From Adiantum capillus-veneris (taxonomy: Eukaryota; Streptophyta; Polypodiopsida; Polypodiales; Pteridaceae), in assembly GCA_014529385.2 (NCBI GenBank), contig CM043944.1, forward strand, positions 78,943,884-79,007,883: a stretch of 64,000 nucleotides of DNA. The letters are read 5' to 3'. Each line of letters opens with the position of its first letter. Position 1 is the first letter of the stretch. A model generated the notes under the pieces. It worked only from the letters and a program-made list of their open reading frames with translations, ran no database searches and was not told the DNA's origin. A program made the translations under genes and the position numbers. Shown here one piece after another: positions 20,001-31,827 of the stretch.

Positions 20001-22128
20001 CATTGTCTCAAAGGATGGTGTCAGAATGGATCCTGCAAAAGTTGAAGCGATCAAGTCATGGCCAAATTTGAAGACGGTGCATGATGTCCGAAGCTTTTTG
20101 GGACTATGCTCCTATTACAGACGGTTTATCCGAAATTTCGCTGAGATTGCTTCACCTTTACATGCTCTTCAAAAGAAGGCAGTCACCTTTAGATGGACTC
20201 AAAAAGAGATTTCAGCTTTTAATCTCTTAAAGGAAAAGATGACTTCAGATCCAGTCATTGTGTTGCCAGATCTTAGGAAGTCATTTGTGGTCCAGTGTGA
20301 TGCCTGCGGTAGTAGCATTGGTGCAGTGCTAATGCAAGATGGCAGGGTAGTAGCCTATGAGAGCAGAATTTTGCAAGGGCCAGAGATGACCATGCAGGTC
20401 TATGAGAAAGAGTTACTGGCTGTGATTCATGCGCTCTTAAGTTGGAAACACTACCTGCTAGGTGCAGATTTCGTTGTCCAAACGGACCATCAGGCCTTGC
20501 GATACTTCTTGACACAAACAAAGTTATCTGAGAAGCATATGCGATGGGCAAATATCTTGTCCATGTTCCATTTTCAGATTGTGCATGTGGAAGGCAAGAA
20601 GAACGTTGTGGCTGATGCCTTGTCAAGGAAGCCACAAATTTCAGCTGTGTCAATTCCTTATTATCATGAACTTGATGATATGAGAGAACAGTATGCAAAT
20701 GATGAAGATTTTGCAAGGGTCTTCGAGCAACTAATGGATGGACAACGTCATGAACACTATCTTCTTAAAGATGGGTTCATGATGATGCATGGCAGATTGT
20801 GTGTCACAAAGCCATTGCGACGCAAAGTTATGGAAGAGAGTCATGTCCCACCGTATGCAGGGCATCGTGGTATCGATGCTACAGTTAAAGCGGTTGAGAC
20901 ATTCTTCTACTGGCCTACATTGAGAAGAGATGTGGATGCCTTTGTGCGAGAATGCCTAATATGCCAAAAGGTCAAGTTTGACAGGCAAAAGGCACCAGGG
21001 TTATTGCAACCACTACCTATTCCAGATAAACCATGGGAAAGTATTGCTATGGATTTTATCTTTGATCTTCCGAGAACGCAGACAGGAAACGATGGTATTT
21101 GGACCATTATTTGCAGATTCTGCAAACAGGCTCATTTTATTCCTGTCAGGAAGAAGATAAAGCCAGATCAGATGGCACGCTTGTTTATGAGCAATATTTT
21201 CAAGTATCATGGCATGCCACAGTCGATTGTTAGCGACCGTGATCCACGCATGACAAGTTTGTTCTGGAGAGGCTTGTTTGAGAATATGGGCACTACGCTC
21301 AAATTCTCTTCGTCATTTCATCCTCAAACAGATGGGCAGTCAGAAGAGGCAAATTCTACTGTCCTAGATCTGCTGAAGTGTTATGTGTCAGAGCATAAAG
21401 GAAAGTGGGAGCAGTATTTGCCATTGGTGGAATATGCATACAATAATACAGTGCATTCATCAACTGGCAAGGCACCTTTTGAGATAGTTGAAGGTGGCAA
21501 GAAAGTTCCTCCCATACTGCATACAAAGGACAAGATATTTGAAGCAGATAAGTATGTTCAGGACATGGATGAAATGTACAAGAAGGTCAAAGTGGCCTTA
21601 GAAAGGACTCAGGCAAAGCAAAAGAAAGCAGCTGATCGTCACCGTCGTGAAGTGGTATATTCACTTGGTGATTGGGTGCTTTTACGCTTTGAAAAGGCAA
21701 GGTTAAAGAAGATGAAGGGCAAGGAAAGACTGTTTCCAAAGCTCAGCATGCGTTACTATGGGCCTTTTCAAGTATGCGACATAATCAGTGATGTTGCATA
21801 TAGGCTGAAATTGCCTGACAGTTGGAAGATTCACAATGCGTTTCATGTGAGTCTTCTCAGACCCTATGTGGGTGATGTGCCAGAAGATATGCCAGCTGAA
21901 GATCAGCCGGAAGTCGAGGAACTTGACGAGATCTTGGTCCCGGAACAGATTTTGGCACACAAAGAAAGGAAAGTGAAAGGCAAGGTTGCTAGGCGTTACT
22001 TGGTAAAGTTCAGAAACTATCCACCAATGGATGCTAAGTGGATGGAAGAAGGTGAACTTGCAGAGTCACCAACTGTGTTATCACTTTACCTGGAAGCCTT
22101 CGATTTGCAACCTACCTTGACCCCTTGA
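17065..22128 (+). CDS. Chromovirus A Gag-Pol polyprotein (premature TAG at codon 16)
   Basis: Retrotransposon polyprotein. ATG 17065 matches the MADKGKG start of element B. TAG at 17110-17112 interrupts codon 16; from 17113 the frame is open to 22128. Domains by nucleotide: Gag about 17890-18400, CCHC knuckle CFICEQPGHIAYNC 18622-18663, aspartic protease DPG at 18832-18840 (usual D-S/T-G), reverse transcriptase with FFDD 19852-19863, RNase H about 20270-20640, integrase HHCC zinc finger about 20845-20990, DDE core with SDRDPR and TDGQSEEAN, C-terminal chromodomain about 21936-22080 (YLVKFRNYPPMDAKWM). The chromodomain, which binds histone marks in known families, defines the chromovirus group. 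Without readthrough, translation would have to start downstream, the next ATG being near 17203. Confidence 0.9.
18622..18663 (+). other. Gag CCHC zinc knuckle (chromovirus A)
   Basis: CFICEQPGHIAYNC fits C-x2-C-x4-H-x4-C, the nucleocapsid RNA-binding knuckle. Confidence 0.95.
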
Positions 22129-22691
22129 GTTTCAAAGCTAAATGGATTGTTAGTTTGACAATGGCTTCTGAGACAAATGATGTACATGGTATTTAAAGTG
22201 AGCTCAAATCAAATACCTGTTACATGAATGTTAGAGCTGTACAGATTGTCAGTTTGGCAATTGCTCTTATGGAATGTCCAAAAGTTTGGTTAGTGCTATA
22301 GAAGTGAGTATTTCTTGTCAGTTTGTCAAGGATACAGTGATTGCTTCTATTGAAGAGTACATGTGTAACTGCATTCTTAAACTGTCGGTTTAGGTATGCT
22401 CGAAAGTGTTACGGGATCCAACGTGTACTATAAGACAGTGGCAAAATGGGCAGCTACCATTTTGTCATTGGAAAGTTAGTGACTCAAAGCAATGGCAGAG
22501 TGCGCAGCTACCACTATGTCATTGGGACAGGGTTCACACGCAGGCAATACATGAGTCGACGAGGTGTTGAATACACCAGGGTTGACAATGAGCATGTATG
22601 TGTCGTACATGTGTCGACAGGTGTTGAATACATCAGTGTTGACTAGGAGCATGAACGACATAGATGCAAACAAGGACGTTTGAGATTTCAC
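22129..22691 (+). other. Non-coding spacer with short tandem repeats, chromovirus A
   Basis: Between the pol stop and the polypurine tract. Repeated units: CAGCTACCATTTTGTCATTGG near 22450 and again, diverged, near 22506; a unit of about 58 bp around GGTGTTGAATACACCAGGGTTGAC at 22553 and 22612; and several GTCAGTTTG-like motifs between 22150 and 22330. There is no open frame of note. Element B has lost this part. Confidence 0.7.
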
Positions 22692-22701
22692 GAGGGGGGT
22701 A
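22692..22701 (+). other. Polypurine tract of chromovirus A
   Basis: GAGGGGGGTA abuts TGTCACC of the 3' LTR, the expected plus-strand priming site. Confidence 0.85.
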
Positions 22702-24179
22702 TGTCACCAGCGTGTGACTACTATCTATCCTTTTTGTTGATTTCTTTCTTATTATCTATTTACTTTCACTTTTTGGAAACACCCCTCGGGAAATCTAACT
22801 GCCCTGCATTGCATAGCTAGTGTGGAACTGTCCAGAGGGAGTCCAGGCCTGAGGGCAAGAGAGCACTAAGGTTGGACAAGGACTATGGTTAGCCAAAGTG
22901 GGGTCATTGACTAGCCAAAGTGGAATCCTTTGCTACAGAGGCTACATTTCAGTTTTGGATGTGGCCACAGTGTACATAGAGGGTCGGATGACCTAGAAAG
23001 ATACAATGGCAGCATCTCCTAAAATTTAGGGAACTGCTATTTTGGGACCTGAAAATGTGTTGACATCATTACCTCCGGAATGACAAAGGGAACATTTTCT
23101 TACTCTGCCGTGAAGTCAATTGGGCAACCGGTTGGGATATTTTTAGGCGGCAACCCCGAAACGGGAAAATGCTTGTAAATGTGCCAAGTGGCACATTCTG
23201 GTGCACTTGCCTCATGCAACAAGAAGTGGCGCTGAATTTGAAGAGGGGAGAGCCTCATTTTCAGTTTTGTCACAGGTTAAGAGCTAATGGAGTGCTTGCT
23301 TTCCCTCTTATGCACAGTGCGGTGCCAGGAGTGATGCCCTGCACGCTACGCACTGCCCTCTCTCTCCCCTTTGGCAGTATGTTATGCCCCTCTAGTGGGC
23401 TCTTCATTTGACCAATGTACAGTTGTGTGGGTTCATGCGCGATTGCCGAGGCAAGAGCCTCTTGCACAGGTACTGGATTAGCTAGCGGCTAATCCCCCCG
23501 CAGGTACAGGTGAATTCGGAGAGGTTTCACGCCAGAAATCTCGTCCAATTCAAAGGGCAAGTAGCCCTACAGGTGCGGGAGCTCGAGGACTTGCTACGGA
23601 TGCGACCGGCACGCGAAACGGAGCCCGAAACAGTGAATTACAGCCTGCTGTGTATTTTTGCAGGTTTAGGGTTTTGGCCCTAAACGGACCCTAATACCCC
23701 CAGGAGGTTCGGGGACGCAAGGGGACCGCTGTACAGGTGATCTGGTGCAATTTCAGGGCTGAAAACAGAGAATTCAGCGTGCTGCAGATTCTCGCCAGGT
23801 TTTGCAAAGTGCTCGTATGCGTCGGGAAAGTCAGTCAATGCGTGGGAATACTGACCGTGAAGGGTTCTAGTACAGTTATGCTGCCGAAATCGGGCTGGAA
23901 CAGTGGAAATTCAGCCGAGTTTGTGCGGGGCAGCTTGTAGGGAACCACAGCGTTTATTCCCTCTTTTGAACAATAAAGAAATACCGAAAGGGGCGCCTAA
24001 GTTAGGGGCCAATCTGGTGTCCGTCTACTCATACAGGTGCAATCTAGCAGCTTGTATCCCTCTCCCCTTTGTTGTGTCTTGAAAGTACAGGTAAAATAGA
24101 CGACTAATAATGGGTGAAAGCTAAATCAAGGTTTAAAGTAAAGTCTACCGCCCTTTTTGGATTGAACAGGCCGGTTACA
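22702..24179 (+). repeat. 3' LTR of chromovirus A
   Basis: 1478 bp, about 99% identical by eye to 15480-16956. One single-base indel distinguishes GAGCTATGG from GAGCTAATGG. Ends GCCGGTTACA before ATTAC. Confidence 0.95.
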
Positions 24180-24184
24180 ATTAC
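24180..24184. other. Target-site duplication of chromovirus A (right)
   Basis: ATTAC, matching 15475-15479. Confidence 0.95.
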
Positions 24185-26508
24185 CCCCAGGTAAGTGTAT
24201 GCATCTGTATACTCCACAATCTCCTGACCATATTGAAAGTAGGTACTGATCTCCGGACCCATTGCGGTGTGGTGTTAAACACCATAACCTTGGTTTTACC
24301 TAGGTTTACACACAATCCACTATCCTGTGCAAAACTGCGTAGTACATCCAAATGTCATTGCATACCTTCTGGTGAGTCAGATCTCAGCACAATATCATCA
24401 GCATATAACAACAATGGGATCCACATCCCTGCTAGCTGGGCACCCTGTCACCCTCTCTGTCAATGTAATCAGACACCTCAACAACATATATACCAAATAG
24501 AGTAGGAGACAATGGGCAACCCTGTTTCACTCCAATAGTAGAGTGAACTAAATCAGATACCCCTTCCGGAGTGCGTACATGTCCCATCATTGATCTGTAC
24601 AAAGCCATAATCCCCCAAATCACCTCTATGGGCACCCCCAGCTCCTATAGTCTGCGCATCAGTCGAGCTCTTGGTACCATGTCAAATGCTTTGCAAAAAT
24701 CCACAAAGCTACAATAGATCCGTCTCCCATGTGCTCTGCCCTCCTCAATGATGGCCTTGAGTGTCAGAATATGATCAAGAGTGGAGATACCCCTCTTGAA
24801 GCCGGCCTGACCCTTTGCTCGTACACCCTCGTCCTTTGCCCAACAACTCAAGTGTTGCTCCAGGATAGATTCATACAACAGTGCCAATGTGTGTCCGACC
24901 ATAATAGTGCGGTAGTTCCAAGGCTCTGTAGGTCACCAGCCTTGAGGATGGGCACAATATTAGACAACCTCCAAGTCTCAGGTAACCCCTCACACATGGC
25001 ACGATTGAACAACACTACAAGAACCTCCATCAGCATATCCCTGGCATGTATAAAGTGCTCCGCTACTAGACCGTCATGATAATATGCCTTCCCGGTCCTC
25101 ATCCTGTCGATGGCCCTTTGTACCATCTCAGATGTAAAGAAAGTGCTCGTAGCTGGGCAAGGCTTGGTAGGGTCTGGAAGGGGTTCTTGTCTAGGAACCA
25201 TATATAATGATGTCGCATATTGGACCCACACATCGGGTGAAGTAATCACTGGGGGAGGGGAGTGCTCATGGAAGAGTCGCCATGCCTCTCTTGAGTCCCT
25301 ACTCAAGAACATCTGATATAAGTCTCGCTCCATCTGAGCTAGGTAAGCTCGCTTCTTCCGTCGCACAAGGCGTCGGAAAGCAATTTGAGACTATATGTAA
25401 ATGATGACTCCTAATAGAAGATCCCTATGAAGCTGGGCTCTCATCTCTCTGCACTCCTCATCATACCAACTATTTTGGGGCATGCTCCCAGAATGTCGTC
25501 TCTTGCCCGGCTGAGTGCGTGGGTATGCCATTGATGCAGCCCCATGCAGTGTCTCAGTCAGTAGAGTAATGCACTCCTCCATTGAGAGGCCTGTACCATT
25601 TGTGCAAGCTGTGCCTTCCAATAGACGGTCCCAGATCTCCTCTGTATAAATGAAATCAGTCTTTGGTGTAAATGTATAGCGGGGGTGTGACCTACCTCCT
25701 GATGTCTAGGTTGTACTATATTGAAATTTAACGGACAGTGTCAAGAGAGCACGATCTACTGCTATGCCCATTGGCCTGGCTCCCACTGTGAAATCTTGAA
25801 TGTAGGGGACAAAGCTCGGTTGTGTCATAACATAATCCACCGTACTGGCTCCATGTCTGTGTGGAAAGCATGTGAAACCGGTTGCTCAAGGAAATCGCTG
25901 CAAACCATTAAGTATGGTTAATCCATGTGTAGTCGTCATTTCCATGAGGTATCTTCCATACTTTGTCTGCTCTTTGTCATCTGAGCATCTGTCAAGTCCC
26001 ATCTAAGCATCGCATCTGAAGTGTCGTAGAAGACTGTCTGCGAGTTGCCTGTTCGGGCATTAAAGTCCCCTAGGAGAATGATGTCACCATCCCTAGAAAA
26101 CTCCCATATGTCATCGTCTAGTATAGAGAAAGGCGACTGCCCTCTGGATGCAGCATACACTGATGTACTGGGAGGAAAGTAACATATGGCAATATATAGG
26201 AATCGACTTGTGTCAGCTCTCAGTCTCACCCACATATATCTAGCATGATCCTCTCTTCGTACAATATGCAGTAATGGTTGTAGTTCCTCTCTGAATAGCA
26301 CTGCTACTCCTCTTGAACCTCTACTCCTATGCTCAGATCTCGCATTTGTCCTGTGAGCTGTTTCCCATCTGTATACCACTACATGTGGCATCACTTGTCC
26401 AGGGGCCTGATGAGTCTCTGAGAAGAATGCAATATCCTTGTCTTTGAAACTGTCCTCAAATGCACCCACGTCCAACCTCATAGACCCATTACAATTCCAG
26501 GTAGCCAT
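24185..26508 (-). pseudogene. LINE-GA copy 3 ORF2: endonuclease and reverse transcriptase, broken
   Basis: Endonuclease at 26508-25936 opens MATWNCNGSMRLD with FFSETHQAPG and LLGDFNART, the residues expected of an apurinic-type nuclease. Reverse transcriptase pieces follow: 25366-24848 (MVQRAIDRMRTGKAYYHDGL), 24902-24645 (GQAGFKRGISTLDHI, FVDFCKAFDMVPRAR) and 24635-24432 (IGVKQGCPLSPTLFGIY). Stops and shifts separate the pieces. In an active relative this protein would nick DNA and copy the LINE RNA. Confidence 0.8.
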
Positions 26509-26538
26509 CTTCAGTGTGGTCCCATAGGTCTCGCACCG

Positions 26539-27700
26539 TCATGTAGTGCGCCGCTCTAAAATCACCACCCGTCCATCTCTGTAGAAGGCTATCTTTCCCT
26601 TCTCCCTTGCCGCTGTAATCTCTGGAATTACCTCTCTCATATGTGCGAGTTGTGAGAGAGTCAGGTCATCACCGAGGAAAATACCCGTCTTTTTGAGAGT
26701 AGGCCTCTTCCTCAAGAATTCCTTCTTCTCTTCCAACAAGGGGAAGCGTATAGAGCTCTCCCCTTTGAAGACTCTCCCGTGCCATCACTTTTCTTACCTA
26801 CCCTCCATGCCTTTGTGTGCAAAGGCTTCTCCATCCTCATCATGGATGTAAGGCTTAACCTCTTTCTCCATATTGTTTATGTCCTTGAGACCGGTCACTC
26901 TCACATGTAGTGCTTGCATCCGCCTTCTTTGTTCCTCTTCGAGGGTCATGTTAATAAGCGTTGGTGTACAAGGATTTTCTTGCCCTTTCCCTTTCTTGGT
27001 GACCTCAATCCATTTTTCGGCCTCGTCCGCCTTTTTCTGTGTCCTTGTTATCATCTCCGCCTATGAAGATGTCTTTGCCACACTCAGTTTCTCTTCCTCT
27101 GTGATCATCCTTACCTGTTCCTTGATTTCCTTGATTTCATCTATTACCGAGGGCTGAAATTCGCCTTCCTCTAGTCCACTGCTTACTCTATCAGCAAGCT
27201 CCTGTTTAAGGGCTGAGACTTATTTTTTGAGTGTCCGTATCTCGGCATTTGGGTTCTCTTGTTTGAGACTTCTTCTTTGAGTGTCTGTATTTCTGTGTTA
27301 AGGCTCTCTTTCTCCTTCTTTCATTGTGCGCCTTCATTGAAGACCATCTGAAGGAGGTTGGCCTTCTCCTTCCACCATCCTTCCATCTCTGTTTTCCACT
27401 CCTTCATTTCCCTCTCCATCTGCGCCATCCGCTTGTTCGTGAGCATGAAGGTCGCCTTTGCTCACGACTTGCAAACAGGTGAGACATTGACGGCTTCCGT
27501 GTCCTGTGCAAGGTCCTGTGCAGGGGAGATTGCTTCCATGTTTTGTCGTTAAAGAGATGTATGGGGCTCACTTCACCATTTCGCACACAGAATTTCCCAC
27601 TAAATCCTGCGCGTATAATGTCGCGTATGATGTCCAGGTCTATAGTGGCCGGCACACTAGAAACCACTCCAAAACAAGGATATGCGAGCGAGGGTATGTC
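26539..27700 (-). pseudogene. LINE-GA copy 3 ORF1, fragmented
   Basis: Pieces align with the better preserved ORF1 of copy 4: 26739-26539 (KKEFLRKRPTLKKTG ... GRVVILE) and 27054-26794 (TRTQKKADEAEKWIEV, MTLEEEQRRR). Upstream are charged frames. W in AEKWIEV is TGG here, where copy 4 has TAG. Confidence 0.65.
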
Positions 27701-28440
27701 CTCCTCAACTCGACGAGCCCAACATGGCTCACATTACAAGATAACAAGGGTTCGGAGCTCAAGGGGCTCACCCTTCTATTGGCATACAAAGTATGGGCTA
27801 CCCTGCGCCAATACCCAACGCGGGTGCCACTACTGTGTCTAGTGGAGCTGGATGCGCAAGGGGCTGAACTGCTGCCCGCGCCAGAGCTGCTCCAAAGTGT
27901 GAGCTAGAGCACCTGGAGTTCCACGCGATGAAGGGGCTGAAGCACCTTACACACAGAGAGAGAGAGAGAGTACCTTAGATGAGCAGAGCGTGCACCTCAG
28001 GTTGAAAAAGCATCCATCACAAACTACCGCTAGTGGCGCATAGACCTCCAGTTCACTCGCTATGCTACTGCTCACTCCCCAAATCTGCGTGCGCTGCCTG
28101 CTTAAACCTTACTCCAGTGCGTGCTGCTCCATGGCCTGCATGCGCTACCTGCCTGCCTGCTGTTCAGAGATGGCGATGGGGCTGCCCACCAGCTCGTCAC
28201 CTGTTCACCTGCTCGCACCACCTGCCTGCACGTTTCTGCTCGCGAACAGCCACCTATGCGACCTAACCCTGCTTGCGACCTGAGAGAGAGAGCAGCAGAG
28301 ACCTGCCCGCTGATGTGCGTATCTGCTATTGTACCTGCGCGCTGCTTGCGACCTCTGCTCTGCGCACCCTCTGTGCCAGTGGACCTTCCCCGCTCAGCAG
28401 CCCGCCAGAGAGCCCTTCACCCTCGCGCTCAGCAGCCTGC

Positions 28441-28441
<1 letters not shown>
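27701..28441 (-). other. 5' UTR region of LINE-GA copy 3
   Basis: CG-rich, ORF-poor sequence with a short (GA)n at about 27955-27972. Motifs such as CTGCGCGC and CAGCAGCC resemble the 5' end of copy 4 (37963-38220). No coding signal. Confidence 0.5.

Positions 28442-28522
<81 letters not shown>
28442..28522. repeat. (GA)40 microsatellite between LINE-GA copies 3 and 4
   Basis: Joins the 5' end of copy 3 to the 3' end of copy 4 (GATGAAATGAAATG). Confidence 0.95.
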
Positions 28523-28525
<3 letters not shown>

Positions 28526-29005
28526 AATGAAATGATATATTTACGTCTACAAAAGGCCAAAATGACCTATCAGACCATCACGGTTACAAAATGGTGTATC
28601 TGATACACTGTAGAATTGAAAAGATGAAAAAACTAGGAAAGAAAAACTAGACTGAAAGTTGTAGTGACAAGCTAGGGGGAGGGGGGGGGGGGGGGGGGCA
28701 TTGACTAGAGACTCTCTAGCCAGTACAACAATCCAATGATACAAACTCATGCAAATGAAGAAACTGAGGGTGAGGGAGCATCTGCGCATCAGGGTCCCAA
28801 GATGTCCAGCATTGGCCGCGGGCAAATCTCATCAATGTCCTCCATAGTAAGCACTCTGGCTGGGCGTCTCCCATATCGTGCTAGAATGGTCCTGATCCTC
28901 TGATGAATCCTCCGTCGATGCAGTGATGATCCTCGCAATCGCGGGCGTCTAGATCTCCCAAGCTCCATGGCCGTGTCAATCAGTATACCTCTAGTGCAGG
29001 TAGGT
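28523..29005 (-). mobile_element. LINE-GA copy 4, 3' part (left of element B)
   Basis: LINE 3' UTR and last ORF2 codons, starting at the (CATTT)n end. A G run of about 20 at 28679-28701 (one A inside) is private to this copy. Interrupted at 29005 by chromovirus B; the TAGGT at 29001-29005 is its target duplication. Confidence 0.8.
29001..29005. other. Target-site duplication of chromovirus B (left)
   Basis: TAGGT, repeated at 33370-33374. Confidence 0.9.
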
Positions 29006-29382
29006 TGAAACCGGCCCGTAGGCGTTGGCTTTCACCCGAAATTCTTTACTTGAGACACACACACAGAGCACTTTGCAAAGGAGACCTGTAACGGGAATTA
29101 ACACTTAATCACACACACGGCTCGGAAGCTAAAATGCTCCAAGCAGACACCGACAACATGTAGGCCCCAAAATTGGCGCCCCTTTCGGTATTTCTTTATT
29201 CTTTATCAAAGGGAATAAAACCTGTGATCTCCCACAAGCTGCCCCGCACAATCTAGGCTAAGAAACACCTGTTCTGGCCCGATTTCGGCAGCATAACTGT
29301 ACTAGGACGCTTCACAGTCAGTATCCCCACGCAATAGGTGACTTTCCCGACGCATACGGACACTTGCAAAACCTGGCGAGAA
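29006..29382 (-). repeat. Truncated 3' LTR of chromovirus B
   Basis: From TGAAACCGGCCCG to ACCTGGCGAGAA it matches 31828-32214. After 29382 the sequence jumps to gag-pol linker sequence. Confidence 0.9.
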
Positions 29383-29658
29383 CATTTGCGACGGTAATGA
29401 ATCAGAAAAATAGTCACTAAACTTTTGCGAAAATGTTGACCTTTCTTTATCTAACACAGATAAATTTGACTGATCACTATCTGAGACATCACGTGCAAAA
29501 ATCAAGTACACAGAAAGATGATTCTTTATTACAGAAGTGATAGCAGAAGCAGATACAATAGGGACCGACTCTCCTTTAAGCTTTACATCCAAGATGTGAG
29601 TTTTGCCCCTATGCTGTACAGTGATCTTTTTGTTGTAGGCATCCAAGACTCCATGCAC
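29383..29658 (-). pseudogene. Chromovirus B protease end and pol linker
   Basis: Reads VLDAYNKKITVQHRGKTHIL through KFSDYFSDSLPSQ, matching element A up to 19345, then joins the deletion breakpoint. The frame is shifted relative to the upstream protease piece near 29660-29690. Confidence 0.8.
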
Positions 29659-29689
29659 TCAGAACATCCACGGGATCCCCAACAAGGCG

Positions 29690-30160
29690 TCACAACCTTC
29701 TAACGGCATGATGTAAAACTCTTCTGTGTCCACATATGACTGAATATGCAGACGTAGCTTTCCAATGATGGGAGTAACACACTGAGTGGCCAGGACATGC
29801 CAACCCTGCCTCTGCTGTGTGCCCCATCTCTTCAGCTCTGATGCCCAGCTTCATAGCTAACTCTGGTGAGATAAAGTTGGCTTTGGCACCTGGATCAAAG
29901 AAGATGAGTGCCGTCTGATCTCTAACTTTACCCCATGCCCTACATAACTCACTGGCATCTGTGCTGGGCCTGTCACCCACCATGTCTAGCACTAAACCTG
30001 CCGTGGGTTTAGGCTTCTTGCCTTTCTGGTGTTCTTTATCCTCTGAGTCAGCTGGCCTTTTCCTTTGTGGACAATTGATAGAAAAGTGACCTACCTGCTC
30101 GCATATAAAGCATTTGTTCTCAGCCATTAGGACCTTCTTTTCCTCGAGCAACTTGCGCAC
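29690..30160 (-). pseudogene. Chromovirus B zinc knuckle and protease
   Basis: CCHC knuckle CFICEQVGHFSINC, then protease LIFFDPGAKANFISPELA. The catalytic motif is D-P-G, as in element A, so the variant predates both insertions. Frameshifted at its end (CPGHSVCYSHH). Confidence 0.8.
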
Positions 30161-30187
30161 AAAAGGCTTCCTTTTCTGTTTCTTTGC

Positions 30188-31252
30188 CTACGCTCCAGAA
30201 GTCCCGGCTGAATCCTTGTCTTTGGTGGCCTTTTCTGACCCCTGTGACGCATCAGGAGCCGTTTTCACAAAGGGCTTCTTCGCTGAATTTTTCTTTTGCT
30301 GCCCTTCTTTGTCACTGCTCGGAAATCCACTGTCCTCTCCTTTCAACAAGGCAAGACCAGTGTTCGCAACTTCCATAAGCTGAGTAAGGGTAGCCACTCT
30401 GTTCTTTGTACAGTAATCGCGAAGCCCTTTAGGCAACCCACAACAGTACTTCTCTATCTGCTCTGTCAGTGGCACAAATCTGTAGGAGGTCACTGAGAGT
30501 AACGCTTTACAAAACCTCCTATTGTACTCCAGCAAGCTCTTGCACGAAGCTGAAGTAAGTTGGTGCCAATCTGTCAGGACGTCGGCTTCAAATTCATTTG
30601 ATAGCCAAGCAGATGCAAACATTTGCTTGAAGTAAACCCAAGTGGCGGGTGCCTGTCCTTGCATTAACAATGTCGTCCACCATGTAAGCGCATTGTCCTT
30701 TAAGAAAGTGGCAGCTTTCCTGACCTTCGAGGCCTTTGTAAAATTCCCTCCCGCATAAGCTGTATCAAATTGCTGGAGGAAAGTGAGGGCCTTTGTCTTA
30801 TCCTTGAAACCACTGAAGGTACTGAACTTTACCGCTGCACCACCTTCTTTGTAAGCCTTCGGCTTCTCTAGTGCCTCCAAGTTGTCATACGGAATGGTCT
30901 GCAACATGGGCACTATAGTAGGCATGATCGGCACGTGTTGGCCATTCACATTTTGCGTCAGAGGTGTGATATTTGGCTGCTGTCCAGAAAAACAAGCCAT
31001 GCCAAAATGACCCTGTGGCACCCCAAACTGGCCCTGGTTGCAGTGGAAACCTTGCTGCATGCCGATACTACCATACATGGGGTTTGGCATGATGCCTTGC
31101 ATACCCCCGAACACTGTTCTTGGCATGTACGGCTGACTTCCAGGTGCATAACCAGCCATACTTTGGAACACTGATTCACCCCTGAAATACCCAGGATGTA
31201 GTGGGTGGTGGAAAAACTGAGTGCATAGCCTGGTATCCAGCTCCCTGTCCAT
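30188..31252 (-). pseudogene. Chromovirus B Gag, central region
   Basis: Matches element A Gag throughout: YKEGGAAVKFSTFSGF, LTWWTTLLMQGQAPATW, YCCGLPKGLRDYC. A glutamine- and methionine-rich stretch precedes the folded part. A frameshift separates it from the N-terminal piece at 31330-31752 and a stop at about 30185 from the knuckle. Gag would form the particle in which reverse transcription occurs. Confidence 0.85.
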
Positions 31253-31329
31253 TCAAGACAGCATGCTGGCTCTGAAAGGTGGCGGGCTGAACTGGCATAA
31301 CCTGTGGAATAGGCGTTCTAGCCACCTGT

Positions 31330-31752
31330 TCAAGCACGGGAGGAACCTGCTTTGGAGCCCCCGACTCTGCAACATGCGAGTGTCTGCGCCACATGAAGTA
31401 CCTGGGCTTGAGAATCAACAAGCTCCGTACGCGGCGTAGGTTGCCTATTTTGTTGTTGCACTGGTGGCGCTTGCAAGAATTCCATAAACCTCGGATTCTG
31501 CACCAGCTGCGAAAAGACATTCACCGCGGCAACTAACTGAGTTTTGAACGCATCATCCTCAAGTTTCCCTATCATAAAGCCCTGTACTACTGGAGGGACA
31601 TTCACGTTGACAGGAGGTACAGACTGACGTGGCCGTGAGCTGTCGCCAATCTCAAAAACCATAGGAATCTCCTGCGTGTCCTTTGAAGAGGAACCCTCTT
31701 CCATAATTCCCTTCCCCTTGTCGGCCATAGTGTAATCCCCGCGTTCCTGCAC
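31330..31752 (-). pseudogene. Chromovirus B Gag, N-terminal piece
   Basis: Contains MADKGKGIMEEGSSS and QTQLVAAVNVFSQ-like sequence parallel to element A. It shows that ATG 17065 is the natural Gag start in A. It shifts frame near 31380. Confidence 0.75.
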
Positions 31753-31809
31753 TCTGTGTCTTTATCCCAAAACAATCCAGGCTCACTCTTTAAGGAAAAA
31801 GTGATTGTT

Positions 31810-31827
31810 GTCCCGGCAACGGAACCA
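31810..31827 (-). other. Primer-binding site of chromovirus B, tRNA-Glu
   Basis: The plus strand GTCCCGGCAACGGAACCA is identical to the 3' 18 bases of plant tRNA-Glu including CCA. It abuts the 5' LTR. It is a primer site, not a tRNA gene. Confidence 0.85.

Larger units (their letters stand above)
15480..24179 (+). mobile_element. Ty3/gypsy chromovirus A, nearly intact
   Basis: An 8.7-kb element with 1477- and 1478-bp LTRs that differ at only about 14 positions by eye, a perfect 5-bp ATTAC duplication, a tRNA-Glu-type primer site, one long gag-pol frame and a polypurine tract. The near-identical LTRs mark it as the youngest large insertion here. It lies inside LINE-GA copy 3. A TAG near the Gag start is the only obvious coding lesion. 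Confidence 0.95.
24185..28441 (-). mobile_element. LINE-GA copy 3, 5' part (right of chromovirus A)
   Basis: Continues the LINE from reverse transcriptase through endonuclease, ORF1 and 5' UTR to a (GA)n tract at 28442. With 13927-15479 the copy is about 5.8 kb and looks full length. Many frameshifts and stops make it the most decayed long copy of the chain. Confidence 0.8.

Noticed and set aside
28121-28535. Arginine/glutamate-repeat proteins (RERERER) and Ser/Leu-repeat proteins near every microsatellite
   Set aside because: They are (GA)n or (CT)n read in frame. The repeat has no stop in most frames, so the long ORFs are artefacts.
31810-31827. tRNA-Glu gene fragment
   Set aside because: Only the terminal 18 bases match, including CCA, and they abut an LTR, so it is a primer-binding site.
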